Origin: Myxococcus sp. CA023
Lineage (GTDB): Bacteria > Myxococcota > Myxococcia > Myxococcales > Myxococcaceae
Length of the DNA: 36,787 nucleotides
Assembly: GCF_010998615.1 (NCBI RefSeq)
Contig: NZ_JAAEAH010000091.1
Span: 1-36,787 of the forward strand
Reading direction: 5' to 3'
This document shows, one piece after another, positions 8,488-16,008 of this stretch; within the stretch, counting starts at the first letter, position 1, and each line of letters starts with the position of its first letter. The notes beneath the pieces were generated by a model, which searched no databases, was not told the origin of the DNA, and saw only the letters and a program-made list of their open reading frames with translations. The position numbers and the translations under genes are program-made.

Positions 8488-9384
8488 ATGACTACACTAC
8501 GAGCGTTTTTTGTTGTGACCTTGCTTCTGGGATCTTCCAGCAATGCGCAGACTCCCTCCACTCTCCCTGCATTAAATGGGGAGAAGAGCGAGGCCCGTCC
8601 CGCCATCCTTATTGAAGTGTCTCCTGCCAGGCTGTATCGAGGCTGGCCGCTTGTCGTCACCGTCGGACTTCGTCATGCCAATCGGAGGAAAGATCCTGCG
8701 ACAGGAAGCGCCAAAAATCTCGTTATCCGATCGCAAGGCGGAGACCTGGGACGACTGTTCCGTTTCGAAAAGGTTCGCTTCAACAAGGACTCCGGTCGAC
8801 AAGAGACGATCACGCTGCCATTGAAGCAACTTGGTGCCGCCCCAAAAGAAGTCTCGCTCCATCCAGGCGATGACGCCGTACCCATCGCTCGTTTTGGACT
8901 ACCGGCGGCGGAGACCGCAACGCTCACTCCGGCGACCTACATCGTTCGCGTTCACCTCAACTCAAGCATCGGAACCTCTGCCGAAAGCTGGCACGGAACC
9001 GCGTGGGATGGCACCGAGCTTCAGATTCATGACGAGCCCCCACAACTCAATGAGAGTCTCGCGTGCGCAAAGGTCTTAGCCCAAGACGAGTACCTCCAGG
9101 GAGTAGGAGCAAAGCAAAAGGCACATGAGGTCCTGGATGACTTCCTTTCCAGGAATCCTGACACCCTCGCAAAGGCCTGCTGGGTAGCGCGCGCGAAGAA
9201 ACACGAAAGAGCGGGCAACCTACAAGCCGCAGGCGATGACTACTGCAGGGCTGCAAAGGCAGAAAATGAAGCGCTAACTTCAGTATCCCTGAAGGCCGAG
9301 AATGGCGCATCTGGACCGACCGTCAGTTCACCCCGCTATGCTTTGATTTGCCAAGAGTTCAAGCGTCGTGGTGTAGCCCCCTGA
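8488..9384 (+). CDS. Secreted protein of unknown function
   Basis: 298 residues. Residues 1-20 look like a signal peptide (TTLRAFFVVTLLLGSSSNAQ, with AQ as likely cleavage site). The N-terminal half after that (ILIEVSPARLYRGWPLVVTV, then VRVHLNSS) looks like a beta-sandwich, similar in character to bacterial Ig-like or macroglobulin-like segments. The C-terminal third is helical, with three cysteines and a TPR-like pattern (KACWVARAKKHERAGNLQAAGDDYCRAA). Only a weak GGAA precedes the ATG. GC is near 55%, far below the neighbouring genes, and codon choice is correspondingly mixed, suggesting acquisition from elsewhere. I do not recognise a family. Confidence 0.7.
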   Translation: MTTLRAFFVVTLLLGSSSNAQTPSTLPALNGEKSEARPAILIEVSPARLYRGWPLVVTVGLRHANRRKDPATGSAKNLVIRSQGGDLGRLFRFEKVRFNKDSGRQETITLPLKQLGAAPKEVSLHPGDDAVPIARFGLPAAETATLTPATYIVRVHLNSSIGTSAESWHGTAWDGTELQIHDEPPQLNESLACAKVLAQDEYLQGVGAKQKAHEVLDDFLSRNPDTLAKACWVARAKKHERAGNLQAAGDDYCRAAKAENEALTSVSLKAENGASGPTVSSPRYALICQEFKRRGVAP

Positions 9385-9425
9385 AGAGTCGGACAGGCTC
9401 GTTCGGCTAGAAAGCGAGTCTGACA

Positions 9426-9521
9426 ATGGAGAAGAAGACCCAAGAGGAAGCCACGGAAGGGGCCGCGGGGAGCAAGCGTCGCCGCCGGTCCCCTGGGCAA
9501 CGCGCGTCACAGAGTCGCTAA
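9426..9521 (+). other. Short basic open frame, possible transposase N-terminal relic
   Basis: A 31-codon frame encodes a charged peptide with EEATEGAAGSKRRRRSPGQR. The style recalls the N-termini of IS66/IS3-type transposase helper proteins in myxobacteria. There is no ribosome binding site and no downstream transposase. I cannot tell a relic from chance. Confidence 0.2.
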
Positions 9522-9637
9522 CGAGTAAACACACGCCCGTCCCGCGGGGCAGTCAGATTGACGGGACACTTCACCTGGCCGCACCGTGGAGGAGCCCAGC
9601 AGTCTGGCGTTCCATCCCGTTCAGGAGCGTGCGCGCC

Positions 9638-10183
9638 ATGCCTTCGGCCTCTCCAGGAGCAGGAGTTCGCGGTATCGACCACATCGGCGTGACGGTGCCG
9701 GACCTCGAAGCGGCAACGGCCTTCTTCATCGAGGCCCTTGGCGCCGAAGTGCTCTACGACACCTTGAAGAAGGGCCACCCCCCGCAGGAAGGCGCGGACC
9801 TGCAGCGGCGCCTGCGCTTCCTCCCGGGCTCCAGCATCCGCGCGATGCGGCTGCTCCGCTTGGGCAACGGGCCCAGCCTCGAGCTGTTCGAATACGCAGC
9901 CCCCGAGCAGCGCCCACCGGCCCGCCCCAACGACCTGGGCATCCAGCACCTGGCCGTCTACGTGGATGACATGGACGCGGCGCTCGCGCGCTTCCAGGCG
10001 GCGGGGGGCGAGGTCTTCTCGAGCCCCCACGAACTACCGGCACTGGAGAAAGGCCCGGGCAACGCCTTCTGCTACGCCCGGGCCCCCTGGGGCACCATCA
10101 TCGAGTTCATCACCTACCCGTCGCCCCAGCCCTACGAGCAGCAGACCGCGCTGCGGCGCTGGAAACCACCGGAGCGCGGCTGA
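9638..10183 (+). CDS. VOC-superfamily protein (glyoxalase/methylmalonyl-CoA epimerase-like)
   Basis: 181 residues. The ATG at 9638 follows AGGAG (9623-9627) at good spacing; the GTG at 9629 is too close. It has two beta-alpha-beta-beta-beta modules: the first begins GIDHIGVTVPDLEAATAFF and the second IQHLAVYVDDMDAALARF, ending WGTIIEFITYP. The two His and the Glu of IEF are the usual metal ligands of vicinal-oxygen-chelate enzymes. These enzymes act as epimerases, lyases or dioxygenases, and the specific reaction cannot be told. The first module has a longer insert than plain epimerases (KKGHPPQEGADLQRRL), so it is probably not a housekeeping methylmalonyl-CoA epimerase. It is convergent with tpx, 7 bases apart. 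Confidence 0.85.
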   Translation: MPSASPGAGVRGIDHIGVTVPDLEAATAFFIEALGAEVLYDTLKKGHPPQEGADLQRRLRFLPGSSIRAMRLLRLGNGPSLELFEYAAPEQRPPARPNDLGIQHLAVYVDDMDAALARFQAAGGEVFSSPHELPALEKGPGNAFCYARAPWGTIIEFITYPSPQPYEQQTALRRWKPPERG

Positions 10184-10190
10184 ACCTCCG

Positions 10191-10706
10191 TCACAGCGCC
10201 GCGCGGACCGCCTTCATCGCGCCGTCGTAGTCCGGCTCGTGCGTCATCTCCGGGACGATCTCCCGGAACACGACCTTGCCCTCACGGTCCACCACGAAGG
10301 TGCTGCGCGCGAGCAGCCCCAGCTCCTTCATGTACACGCCGTACTTCTCACCGAACTCGCGGTCCTTGTAGTCCGACAGCGTGGTGACGTTCTGGATGCC
10401 CTCGGCGCCGATGAAGCGCCCCAGCGCGAAGGGCAGGTCCAGCGTGACGAACCACACCTTCACGTCCGGCCCCAGCGCCGTGGCTTCCTTGTTGAACGCG
10501 CGAAGCTGCGCCGCGCACACCCGCGTGTCCACGCTGGGCGCCACGCTCACCACCACCACGCTGCCCTTCACGTCCGACAGCCGCACGGCGTCGTTGAGCC
10601 CCTTGAAGACGGTGAAGTCCGGAGCGGCGTCCCCCACCTTCACCTCGTCGCCCACCAACGTCACCGGCTGCCCCTTGAACGTGACGATGCCCTTGTGCTC
10701 GGCCAT
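10191..10706 (-). CDS. tpx: Thiol peroxidase (Tpx-type peroxiredoxin), single-cysteine variant
   Basis: 171 residues, normal length for Tpx, which reduces peroxides in the cytoplasm or periplasm. The ATG follows a strong GGAGGAGGAGG. Recognisable Tpx segments are VGDAAPDF, the peroxidatic site SVDTRVC (Cys64), DLPFALGRF, GAEGIQNVTTLSDYK and LGLLARSTFVVD. Two departures from typical Tpx: the proline before V-C is Arg62, and the resolving cysteine in RFCGAEG is Ile99 (codon ATC on the minus strand). Cys64 is the only cysteine in the protein, so a normal intramolecular disulfide cannot form. Last gene of a four-gene minus-strand run, 32 bases after the glucokinase stop. Confidence 0.93.
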   Translation of the reverse strand: MAEHKGIVTFKGQPVTLVGDEVKVGDAAPDFTVFKGLNDAVRLSDVKGSVVVVSVAPSVDTRVCAAQLRAFNKEATALGPDVKVWFVTLDLPFALGRFIGAEGIQNVTTLSDYKDREFGEKYGVYMKELGLLARSTFVVDREGKVVFREIVPEMTHEPDYDGAMKAVRAAL

Positions 10707-10738
10707 GGAATGCCTCCTCCTCCGGAAAGGGGCGCGGA

Positions 10739-11671
10739 CTACTTCACCAGCAACGCCGCGCCAATCAGACCGCTGTCGTCTCCCAACTCCGCATCCGCGA
10801 TGAGCAGGCCCTCGCGCGACGTGGTGGAGGACCAGGCGCGCACGCCCTCCTCCACACGGCGCCGCAGGCCCGGGCAGTGGCGCAGCACGCCGCCACCCAG
10901 CACCAACCGCGCCGGGTTGAGCATCGTCACCTGATTGGCCACGGCCAGGGCCAGGAACTGCGCCGCCCGCTCGTAGACTTCACCGGCCGCCACGTCGCCC
11001 GCCTCCGCCGCCTGCTCCAATGTCACCGGGGTGATGCGCGCCGGGTCTCCGCCCGTCAGCCGCGCCACCTCCGGCGCACCACCGCTGGCGAGCAACTCCC
11101 GCGTCTGCGCGATGAGATTGTGGCCACCGGCGTAGGCCTCCAGGCACCCCAGCTCACCACAGCCGCAGCGGCGCCCTCCGGGAACCACCTTGATGTGGCC
11201 CAGCTCGCCCGCCACACCGCCACCGCCGTCCACGAGCCGTCCGCCCGCGATGATGGCGCTCCCCACGCCCGAGCCCACGAACACCACCAGCATGTCCTGG
11301 GAGCCCCGACCCGCGCCGGCGTGGAGTTCGCCCCAGGCCGCCGCGGCCAGGTCATTCACCACGCGCACCGGCTGGCCCAGCCGAACCGTGAGCAGCGCGC
11401 CCAGCGGCACGTTGCGCCAACCCAGGTTGGGAGCCACCGACAGCACGCCCGAGTCCTTGTGAATCTGCCCGGCGGCCGCCACACCGCACGCGCCCAGAGG
11501 CACACCGGCGGCCGTCACCGCGTCCGATGCCGCCTGGGCAATGGTCTCCACGACCCCCGAGGGACTGCGCTCCACCAGGGCCACCTTCGAGGCGGCGATC
11601 AGCTTGCCAACCTCGTCCACCACGGCGGCGCGGGCAAAGGTCCCCCCCAGGTCGATTCCGAGCGTTGGCAT
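10739..11671 (-). CDS. ROK-family glucokinase
   Basis: 310 residues. It phosphorylates glucose (or a related hexose) with ATP in the cytoplasm. The N-terminal phosphate-binding loop LGIDLGGTFARAAVVDE, catalytic-region VNDLAAAAWGE, GSGVGSAIIAGG, GELGHIKVVPGG and the ROK zinc site CGCGELGCLE (C-x-C-G-x2-G-C) are all present. There is no N-terminal helix-turn-helix, so it is a kinase rather than a NagC-like repressor. GAGAGGAC precedes the start. It lies 13 bases after the FMN reductase stop and upstream of tpx. With the phosphohexomutase upstream it would feed glucose-6-P towards sugar nucleotides. Fructose or N-acetylhexosamine remain alternative substrates. Confidence 0.92.
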   Translation of the reverse strand: MPTLGIDLGGTFARAAVVDEVGKLIAASKVALVERSPSGVVETIAQAASDAVTAAGVPLGACGVAAAGQIHKDSGVLSVAPNLGWRNVPLGALLTVRLGQPVRVVNDLAAAAWGELHAGAGRGSQDMLVVFVGSGVGSAIIAGGRLVDGGGGVAGELGHIKVVPGGRRCGCGELGCLEAYAGGHNLIAQTRELLASGGAPEVARLTGGDPARITPVTLEQAAEAGDVAAGEVYERAAQFLALAVANQVTMLNPARLVLGGGVLRHCPGLRRRVEEGVRAWSSTTSREGLLIADAELGDDSGLIGAALLVK

Positions 11672-11684
11672 GGCGTGTCCTCTC

Positions 11685-12236
11685 TCAGGCCTTCAGCTTG
11701 GAAACCAACGCGGCCGCCAGCCCTTCCACTTCCTTCTGGCGTGCCTCGTCCTTGAGTTTCCCATCCGCGGTGAAGGCATCCGACACACGGGCCATATGCA
11801 CCTGCGTGGGCAGCACGTGCGCCCCCACGGAGGCCATCACCTGCCGCAGGTGCGGCTGCATGCGCGCGGTGCCGAAGACGCCGGGCGTGGCGCCCATCAT
11901 CGCCACCCACTTCTCCTGGAAGAGCCTGCCGGGCGGGCGGGACACCCAGTCGATGGCGTTCTTCAGGCCTCCCGGGATGGAGGAGTTGTACTCCGGGCTG
12001 GCGATGAGCAGGCCCTGGGCCTTGCCCAGCCGCTCGCGCAGTTCCTCCACGGGAGCGGGCAGGACCTTGGCCTCTACGTCGCCGTCGTAGACGGGCAGCT
12101 CCAGCGTCTTGAGGTCCACCACATCCACCTCCGCGCCCAGCGAGCGAGCGTGGGCAACGGCGATGGCCAGGAGCTGGCGGTTGAAGCTCCCCGTCCGGAG
12201 GCTCCCACTGATGGCGAGGATGCGCGGCGTCGTCAT
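11685..12236 (-). CDS. NADPH-dependent FMN reductase (flavodoxin-like)
   Basis: 183 residues, the usual size. The flavin phosphate loop GSLRTGSFNR sits at residues 10-20 and the second flavin-binding segment PEYNSSIPGGLKNAIDW is near residue 80-97. Relatives (azoreductase, chromate or quinone reductases, SsuE-like) pass two electrons from NAD(P)H to FMN or quinones. The start is one base after the phosphohexomutase stop (TGACATG), so expression is coupled. Why a flavin reductase sits between sugar-phosphate genes is not obvious. With tpx it may give the operon a redox-protection arm. Confidence 0.93.
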   Translation of the reverse strand: MTTPRILAISGSLRTGSFNRQLLAIAVAHARSLGAEVDVVDLKTLELPVYDGDVEAKVLPAPVEELRERLGKAQGLLIASPEYNSSIPGGLKNAIDWVSRPPGRLFQEKWVAMMGATPGVFGTARMQPHLRQVMASVGAHVLPTQVHMARVSDAFTADGKLKDEARQKEVEGLAAALVSKLKA

Positions 12237-12237
12237 G

Positions 12238-13608
12238 TCAGCCCCCGACCTCGACCTTGACCTTCTCCACGGTGCCCTCGATGAGGGCCTGGATTTCCTT
12301 GAGGCGCTCGGGCGTGTTGGCCTCGAAGCGCAACACCAGGATGGGCTGCGTGTTGGAGGCGCGGATGAGGCCCCAGCCGTCGGGGAACGTCACGCGCACG
12401 CCGTCCACGTCGATGATGTCGTGGCCCGCGTCGCGCAGCGTCTCCGTGGCGCGCTTCACCATCTCGAACTTCTTCTCTTCCTTCGTGTCGAAGCGCAGCT
12501 CCGGGCTGGCGTACGTCTTCGGCACGTCGGACAGGAGCTCCGACATGGTCGCCTTCTCGTGCGTGAGAATCTCCAGCAGGCGCGCGGTGGAGTAGATGGC
12601 GTCGTCGAAGCCGAAGTAGCGGTTCTTGAAGAAGATGTGGCCGCTCATCTCTCCGGCCAGCTCCGCCTGCGTCTCCTTCATCTTCGACTTGATGAGCGAA
12701 TGGCCGGCCTTCCACATGATGGGCTTGCCGCCGCGCTTCGCGATGTCGTCGTACAGCGTGTAGCTGCACTTCACTTCGCCGACGATGGCCGCGCCCGGGC
12801 TCTCCTTCAGCACGTAGCGGCTGAAGAGCACCATCAACTGGTCGCCCCAGAGGATGTTGCCCTGGTCGTCGATGACGCCGATGCGGTCGCTGTCGCCGTC
12901 GTAGGCGATGCCCACCTCGGCCTTCTCGCGCTTCACCGCCGCAATGAGGTCCTCCAGGTTCTCCACCACCGTCGGGTCCGGGTGGTGGTTGGGGAACGTC
13001 GCGTCCATCTCACAGAACAGGGGCACCACGTCGAAGCCCATGCTCTCGAACAGCGGCACCGCGATGGCGCCGCCCGTGCCGTTGCCGGCGTCGATGACGA
13101 TGCGCATCCCCTTGCGGCCCACCTTCACCGTCTGGCGGACGAAGTGGTTGTAGGGCGTGATGATGTCGTACGGCGTCACCGTGCCCGGCTTGGGCGACAC
13201 CTCGAAGTCCCGCGCCTCGATGAGCTTGCGCAGGGCTTGAATCTCGTGGCTGTGGAAGGTCGTCTTCCCCGCGCCAATCTTGAAGCCGTTGTACTCGGGC
13301 GGGTTGTGGCTGCCGGTAATCATCGCCAGGCCGTCCACCGGCAGGGTGTTGGCGGCGAAGTACGTCAGCGGCGTGGGGACCACGCCCACGTCGAACACGT
13401 TGAGCCCCGTGGAGGTGAGGCCCTCGCAGAGCGAGTCCCGGAAGCGGGTGGAGGACTCGCGGCAGTCGCGGCCCACCGCGATGGAGCGCCCGCCCTGGCG
13501 GCGGATGATGGTGCCCAGGCCCTTGCCCAGCAGCTCCACCACCTCGGTGGTGAGGTCCTTATCGACCAGGCCTCGGATATCGTATTCGCGGAAGATGTGC
13601 GCGTTCAT
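12238..13608 (-). CDS. Phosphomannomutase/phosphoglucomutase
   Basis: 456 residues, the typical length of alpha-D-phosphohexomutases such as AlgC. Key sites: IFREYDIRG at the N-terminus, the phosphoserine loop TGSHNPPEYNGFK near residue 97-110, the metal loop DGDSDRIGVID near 230-240, the sugar-binding GEMSGHIFF, and the C-terminal phosphate-binding RASNTQPILVLRFE. It interconverts the 6- and 1-phosphates of mannose or glucose. It heads the run PMM/PGM - FMN reductase - glucokinase - tpx. Start taken at MNAHIFREYDIRG because homology begins there and GGGGCGGGGAC precedes it; an upstream frame to 13725 is not conserved-looking. The guanylyltransferase at 16009-17073 would use its mannose-1-P product. 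Confidence 0.94.
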   Translation of the reverse strand: MNAHIFREYDIRGLVDKDLTTEVVELLGKGLGTIIRRQGGRSIAVGRDCRESSTRFRDSLCEGLTSTGLNVFDVGVVPTPLTYFAANTLPVDGLAMITGSHNPPEYNGFKIGAGKTTFHSHEIQALRKLIEARDFEVSPKPGTVTPYDIITPYNHFVRQTVKVGRKGMRIVIDAGNGTGGAIAVPLFESMGFDVVPLFCEMDATFPNHHPDPTVVENLEDLIAAVKREKAEVGIAYDGDSDRIGVIDDQGNILWGDQLMVLFSRYVLKESPGAAIVGEVKCSYTLYDDIAKRGGKPIMWKAGHSLIKSKMKETQAELAGEMSGHIFFKNRYFGFDDAIYSTARLLEILTHEKATMSELLSDVPKTYASPELRFDTKEEKKFEMVKRATETLRDAGHDIIDVDGVRVTFPDGWGLIRASNTQPILVLRFEANTPERLKEIQALIEGTVEKVKVEVGG

Positions 13609-13673
13609 GAAGATGTCCCCGCCCCCGTGACGACGGAGGGCATGGCAGAGGGCGGCGGACTCTACACGAGCGC

Positions 13674-13712
13674 GGGCCAGGGGGGCACCCGACCAGAGTG
13701 CGCCCCTGGCCC
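13674..13712 (-). terminator. Strong hairpin after the Ser/Thr kinase gene
   Basis: GGGCCAGGGG (13674-13683) pairs with CCCCTGGCCC (13703-13712). After one mismatch GCAC (13685-13688) pairs with GTGC (13698-13701), leaving a 9-base loop. A second small stem GGGGCC/GGCCCC lies near 13727-13745. They lie between the kinase stop and the phosphomannomutase start. There is no long U-run, as is common in high-GC genomes. Confidence 0.55.
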
Positions 13713-13747
13713 GTTGGAGGGCCAAGGGGCCGGAAAAGGCCCCCGCG

Positions 13748-15808
13748 CTACGGAAGCTGGGCCACAGGGGCCATGGCCCCCTCGTGAAGCACGGGGGGCA
13801 TGGAAGGCGTCAGCCCCTGTGCCCGCTGGCGCAGTTCCTGGTAGTGCCGCAGCCACGACACATTGAGCGGATCCAACGCCAGCGCGTTCGCATAGCGAGA
13901 GAGGGCGGCGCGCAGGGCCCGCTGCACCTCCAGCGCGTGTCCTTGGGTGAAGAGCGCCCGGGCCCGGGCCTCCGAGCCCGGCCGGGCCGACAGGAAAGCG
14001 TGGCGCAGGGGCTCCACCTCCTCGTCCGGCAGCCCTGCTTCCACGCAGCGGGCCAGCCCGGGCAGGTTGCCTCGAACGGCGTCGAAGCCGGCGCGGCTCA
14101 GCGGCTCGCCCAGGGTGCAGCGGGCGGACTCCACCCGACCCCGCAGGGACTCCAGCGCGCGGCGCTGCCCGGACGGCAGCGAACGGACGCGGAAGCCCTC
14201 CAGCCGGCGCAGGGCGGCGCTGGCCCGGCGGCGAATCTCCTCGAAGTCGGCGTCGGGCCGCGCGCCCAGCAGGACATACGGGTCCTTCGCGGCCTCCGCG
14301 GCCCGAGCGAGCAGCCGCGCCAGCTCCCCATCGGGACGCGGCTCCGGCCGGCGGCCCTCATCCAGCATCCACGCCACCCACTGACGCAGCGCCGGCGCGG
14401 GCTCGGCGAAGTGGATGAACGCGCCCGCGGCCACGCCCCAGGTCCGGGCCTCGTCTCCCGTGACATGGCGGACGACGTCGCCCTCGCACGTCACGGTGCG
14501 CCCCGTGAAGGACAGCTCCACGCCCAGGCGCGCGGCCAGCGGCGGCAGCGCGCTATCCCACGCGGCGAAGAAGCCATCCACCGACACGTCGTTGGCCACC
14601 ACCCGCGTCCAGCCCTCCGCGAGACTCACGCGAACGTCCAACCCCTCGGGCGCGGCGACGCGCGGGGCCGGCGCCTCCAGCACCGGCTCCGCATGGGCCG
14701 CCGCCCGCAGCGCCAGGTGCAGCGGCGTGGCACCGTCCTCCGGAATCGCCTGGCCGAAGATGGTGACGTTGCCTTCTGGCACGCGCATCTCCGGCAGCAA
14801 CAGGATGGGCGCCTGGGACACGGGCGCTGCGTCCTCGTCGAACGTGATGTCGATGTCCACCAGCAGCTCCACGTCGTCGACCAGCGCCGCCTCGCGCTCC
14901 GCCGCGCGGGCACGCGGGTCCATGCAGCGCGCCAGTTCCTCACGGAACGCACGGGCATCCGGGAAGCGCTCGGCGGGCCGCGGCGCCAGGGCGCGCAGCA
15001 GCACCGCGGACAGCGCGGACGGCACGCACGGGTTGAGGACATGCGGCTCCGGCGGCGCCAGCTCCCCCGCGCGGCCGATGCCGAAGGGCAGCCGCCCGGT
15101 GAGCAGCAGGTAGCCCACCACGCCCAGCGCATACACGTCCGCGCGGCCGTCCACGGCCTCACCGGACCACTGCTCGGGCGCGATGAAGGCCGGCGAGCCC
15201 ACCACCATGCCGCGCGCCCGCTCCGCGGGCGACAGGCTCGAGCTGAGGATGGCGCTGGCGCCAAAGTCGAGCACCTTCACCCGGCGCTCCCCCCGCGCAT
15301 CCCGCGTGAGGACGAGGTTGTCCGCGGACAGGTCCCAGTGCATGAGCCCGCGCGCGTGCGCGGCCTCCACGGCCTCCAGCGTCTGCCCCAGCAATTCCAC
15401 CGCCTCCACGGGCGCCAGCGGCATGGGAAGACGGGCGAAAGACTCACCGTCGGCGTACTCCATCAGCAGGCACGGCAGACCGCCGGGCCCCGGGCGTGCG
15501 TCCAGCACGCGGGCCACGTGCGGGTGGACCAGCTCGCGCAAAGCATGCGCCTCCGCGTAAAAGCGGCGCTGCATGGCCGGCTGCGCCGCCAGGTGCGGGT
15601 GCAAAACCTTCACCGCGAAGCGGTGCCCCGTGGGGAGATACTCCGTCAGGTACACCGTGCCCAGCGCCCCCGCCCCCAACCAGCGCCGGAAGACGAGCGG
15701 CCCGTGCCGCTGCCCCTCCAGGCAGCTCGCCGACACTGCGACGCCGTCATGCACCGCCGGGCAAGACGCCCCGGCCGGATGGTCCACGTCACACCGCATG
15801 CAGGCCAT
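13748..15808 (-). CDS. Ser/Thr protein kinase with PilZ-like, J-like and TPR-like C-terminal modules
   Basis: 686 residues. The ATG at 15808 follows GAGGGTGGTGGGGT. Cys3, Cys6, His10, Cys16 and His20 form a zinc-ribbon-like start. Kinase domain (about 38-297): Gly loop GAGALGTVY, Lys67 in FAVKV, catalytic loop HWDLSADN (Asp159, Asn164), DFG at 181-183, APE at 210-212. The loop is odd: the usual HRDLKPxN Arg is Trp158 and the Lys is Ser161. After an acidic linker, residues 388-468 resemble a PilZ fold (VANDVSVDGFF). Residues 508-580 resemble a degenerate DnaJ domain (DPYVLLGARPDADFEEIRRR) without HPD. Residues 612-660 are TPR-like. No membrane helix is seen, so it is probably cytoplasmic. The module calls beyond the kinase are inferences from pattern. 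Confidence 0.88.
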   Translation of the reverse strand: MACMRCDVDHPAGASCPAVHDGVAVSASCLEGQRHGPLVFRRWLGAGALGTVYLTEYLPTGHRFAVKVLHPHLAAQPAMQRRFYAEAHALRELVHPHVARVLDARPGPGGLPCLLMEYADGESFARLPMPLAPVEAVELLGQTLEAVEAAHARGLMHWDLSADNLVLTRDARGERRVKVLDFGASAILSSSLSPAERARGMVVGSPAFIAPEQWSGEAVDGRADVYALGVVGYLLLTGRLPFGIGRAGELAPPEPHVLNPCVPSALSAVLLRALAPRPAERFPDARAFREELARCMDPRARAAEREAALVDDVELLVDIDITFDEDAAPVSQAPILLLPEMRVPEGNVTIFGQAIPEDGATPLHLALRAAAHAEPVLEAPAPRVAAPEGLDVRVSLAEGWTRVVANDVSVDGFFAAWDSALPPLAARLGVELSFTGRTVTCEGDVVRHVTGDEARTWGVAAGAFIHFAEPAPALRQWVAWMLDEGRRPEPRPDGELARLLARAAEAAKDPYVLLGARPDADFEEIRRRASAALRRLEGFRVRSLPSGQRRALESLRGRVESARCTLGEPLSRAGFDAVRGNLPGLARCVEAGLPDEEVEPLRHAFLSARPGSEARARALFTQGHALEVQRALRAALSRYANALALDPLNVSWLRHYQELRQRAQGLTPSMPPVLHEGAMAPVAQLP

Positions 15809-15956
15809 ACCCCACCACCCTCTGTCGCCCCGAAGCAGGGCAAGCGGTGGGGGCCTTGCAACGAGCGTGCAGAGGCCCCTTGTCCACTCATCGACAGAGC
15901 AAGCCCCCAACTGACCGAGGTCACCAGTGAATCAGGGGTTCGCGGCCGGTAATTCT

Positions 15957-16006
15957 TCCAGGGTGGGAACCGGGCGTTTCTCCAGCGCACCCGGCCCCAC
16001 CTGGAC
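15957..16006 (-). terminator. Imperfect hairpin after the guanylyltransferase gene
   Basis: TCCAGGGTGGG (15957-15967) faces CCCACCTGGA (15997-16006) with a small bulge, and CCGGG/CCCGG inside adds a second stem. It starts 2 bases past the guanylyltransferase stop on the minus strand. There is no U-run. The remaining part of 15809-15956 shows nothing else I can name. Confidence 0.5.
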
Positions 16007-16008
16007 GC

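Noticed and set aside
12109..15952. Long plus-strand open frames opposite the phosphomannomutase and the kinase
   Set aside because: Antisense shadows; no ribosome sites and no recognisable motifs.
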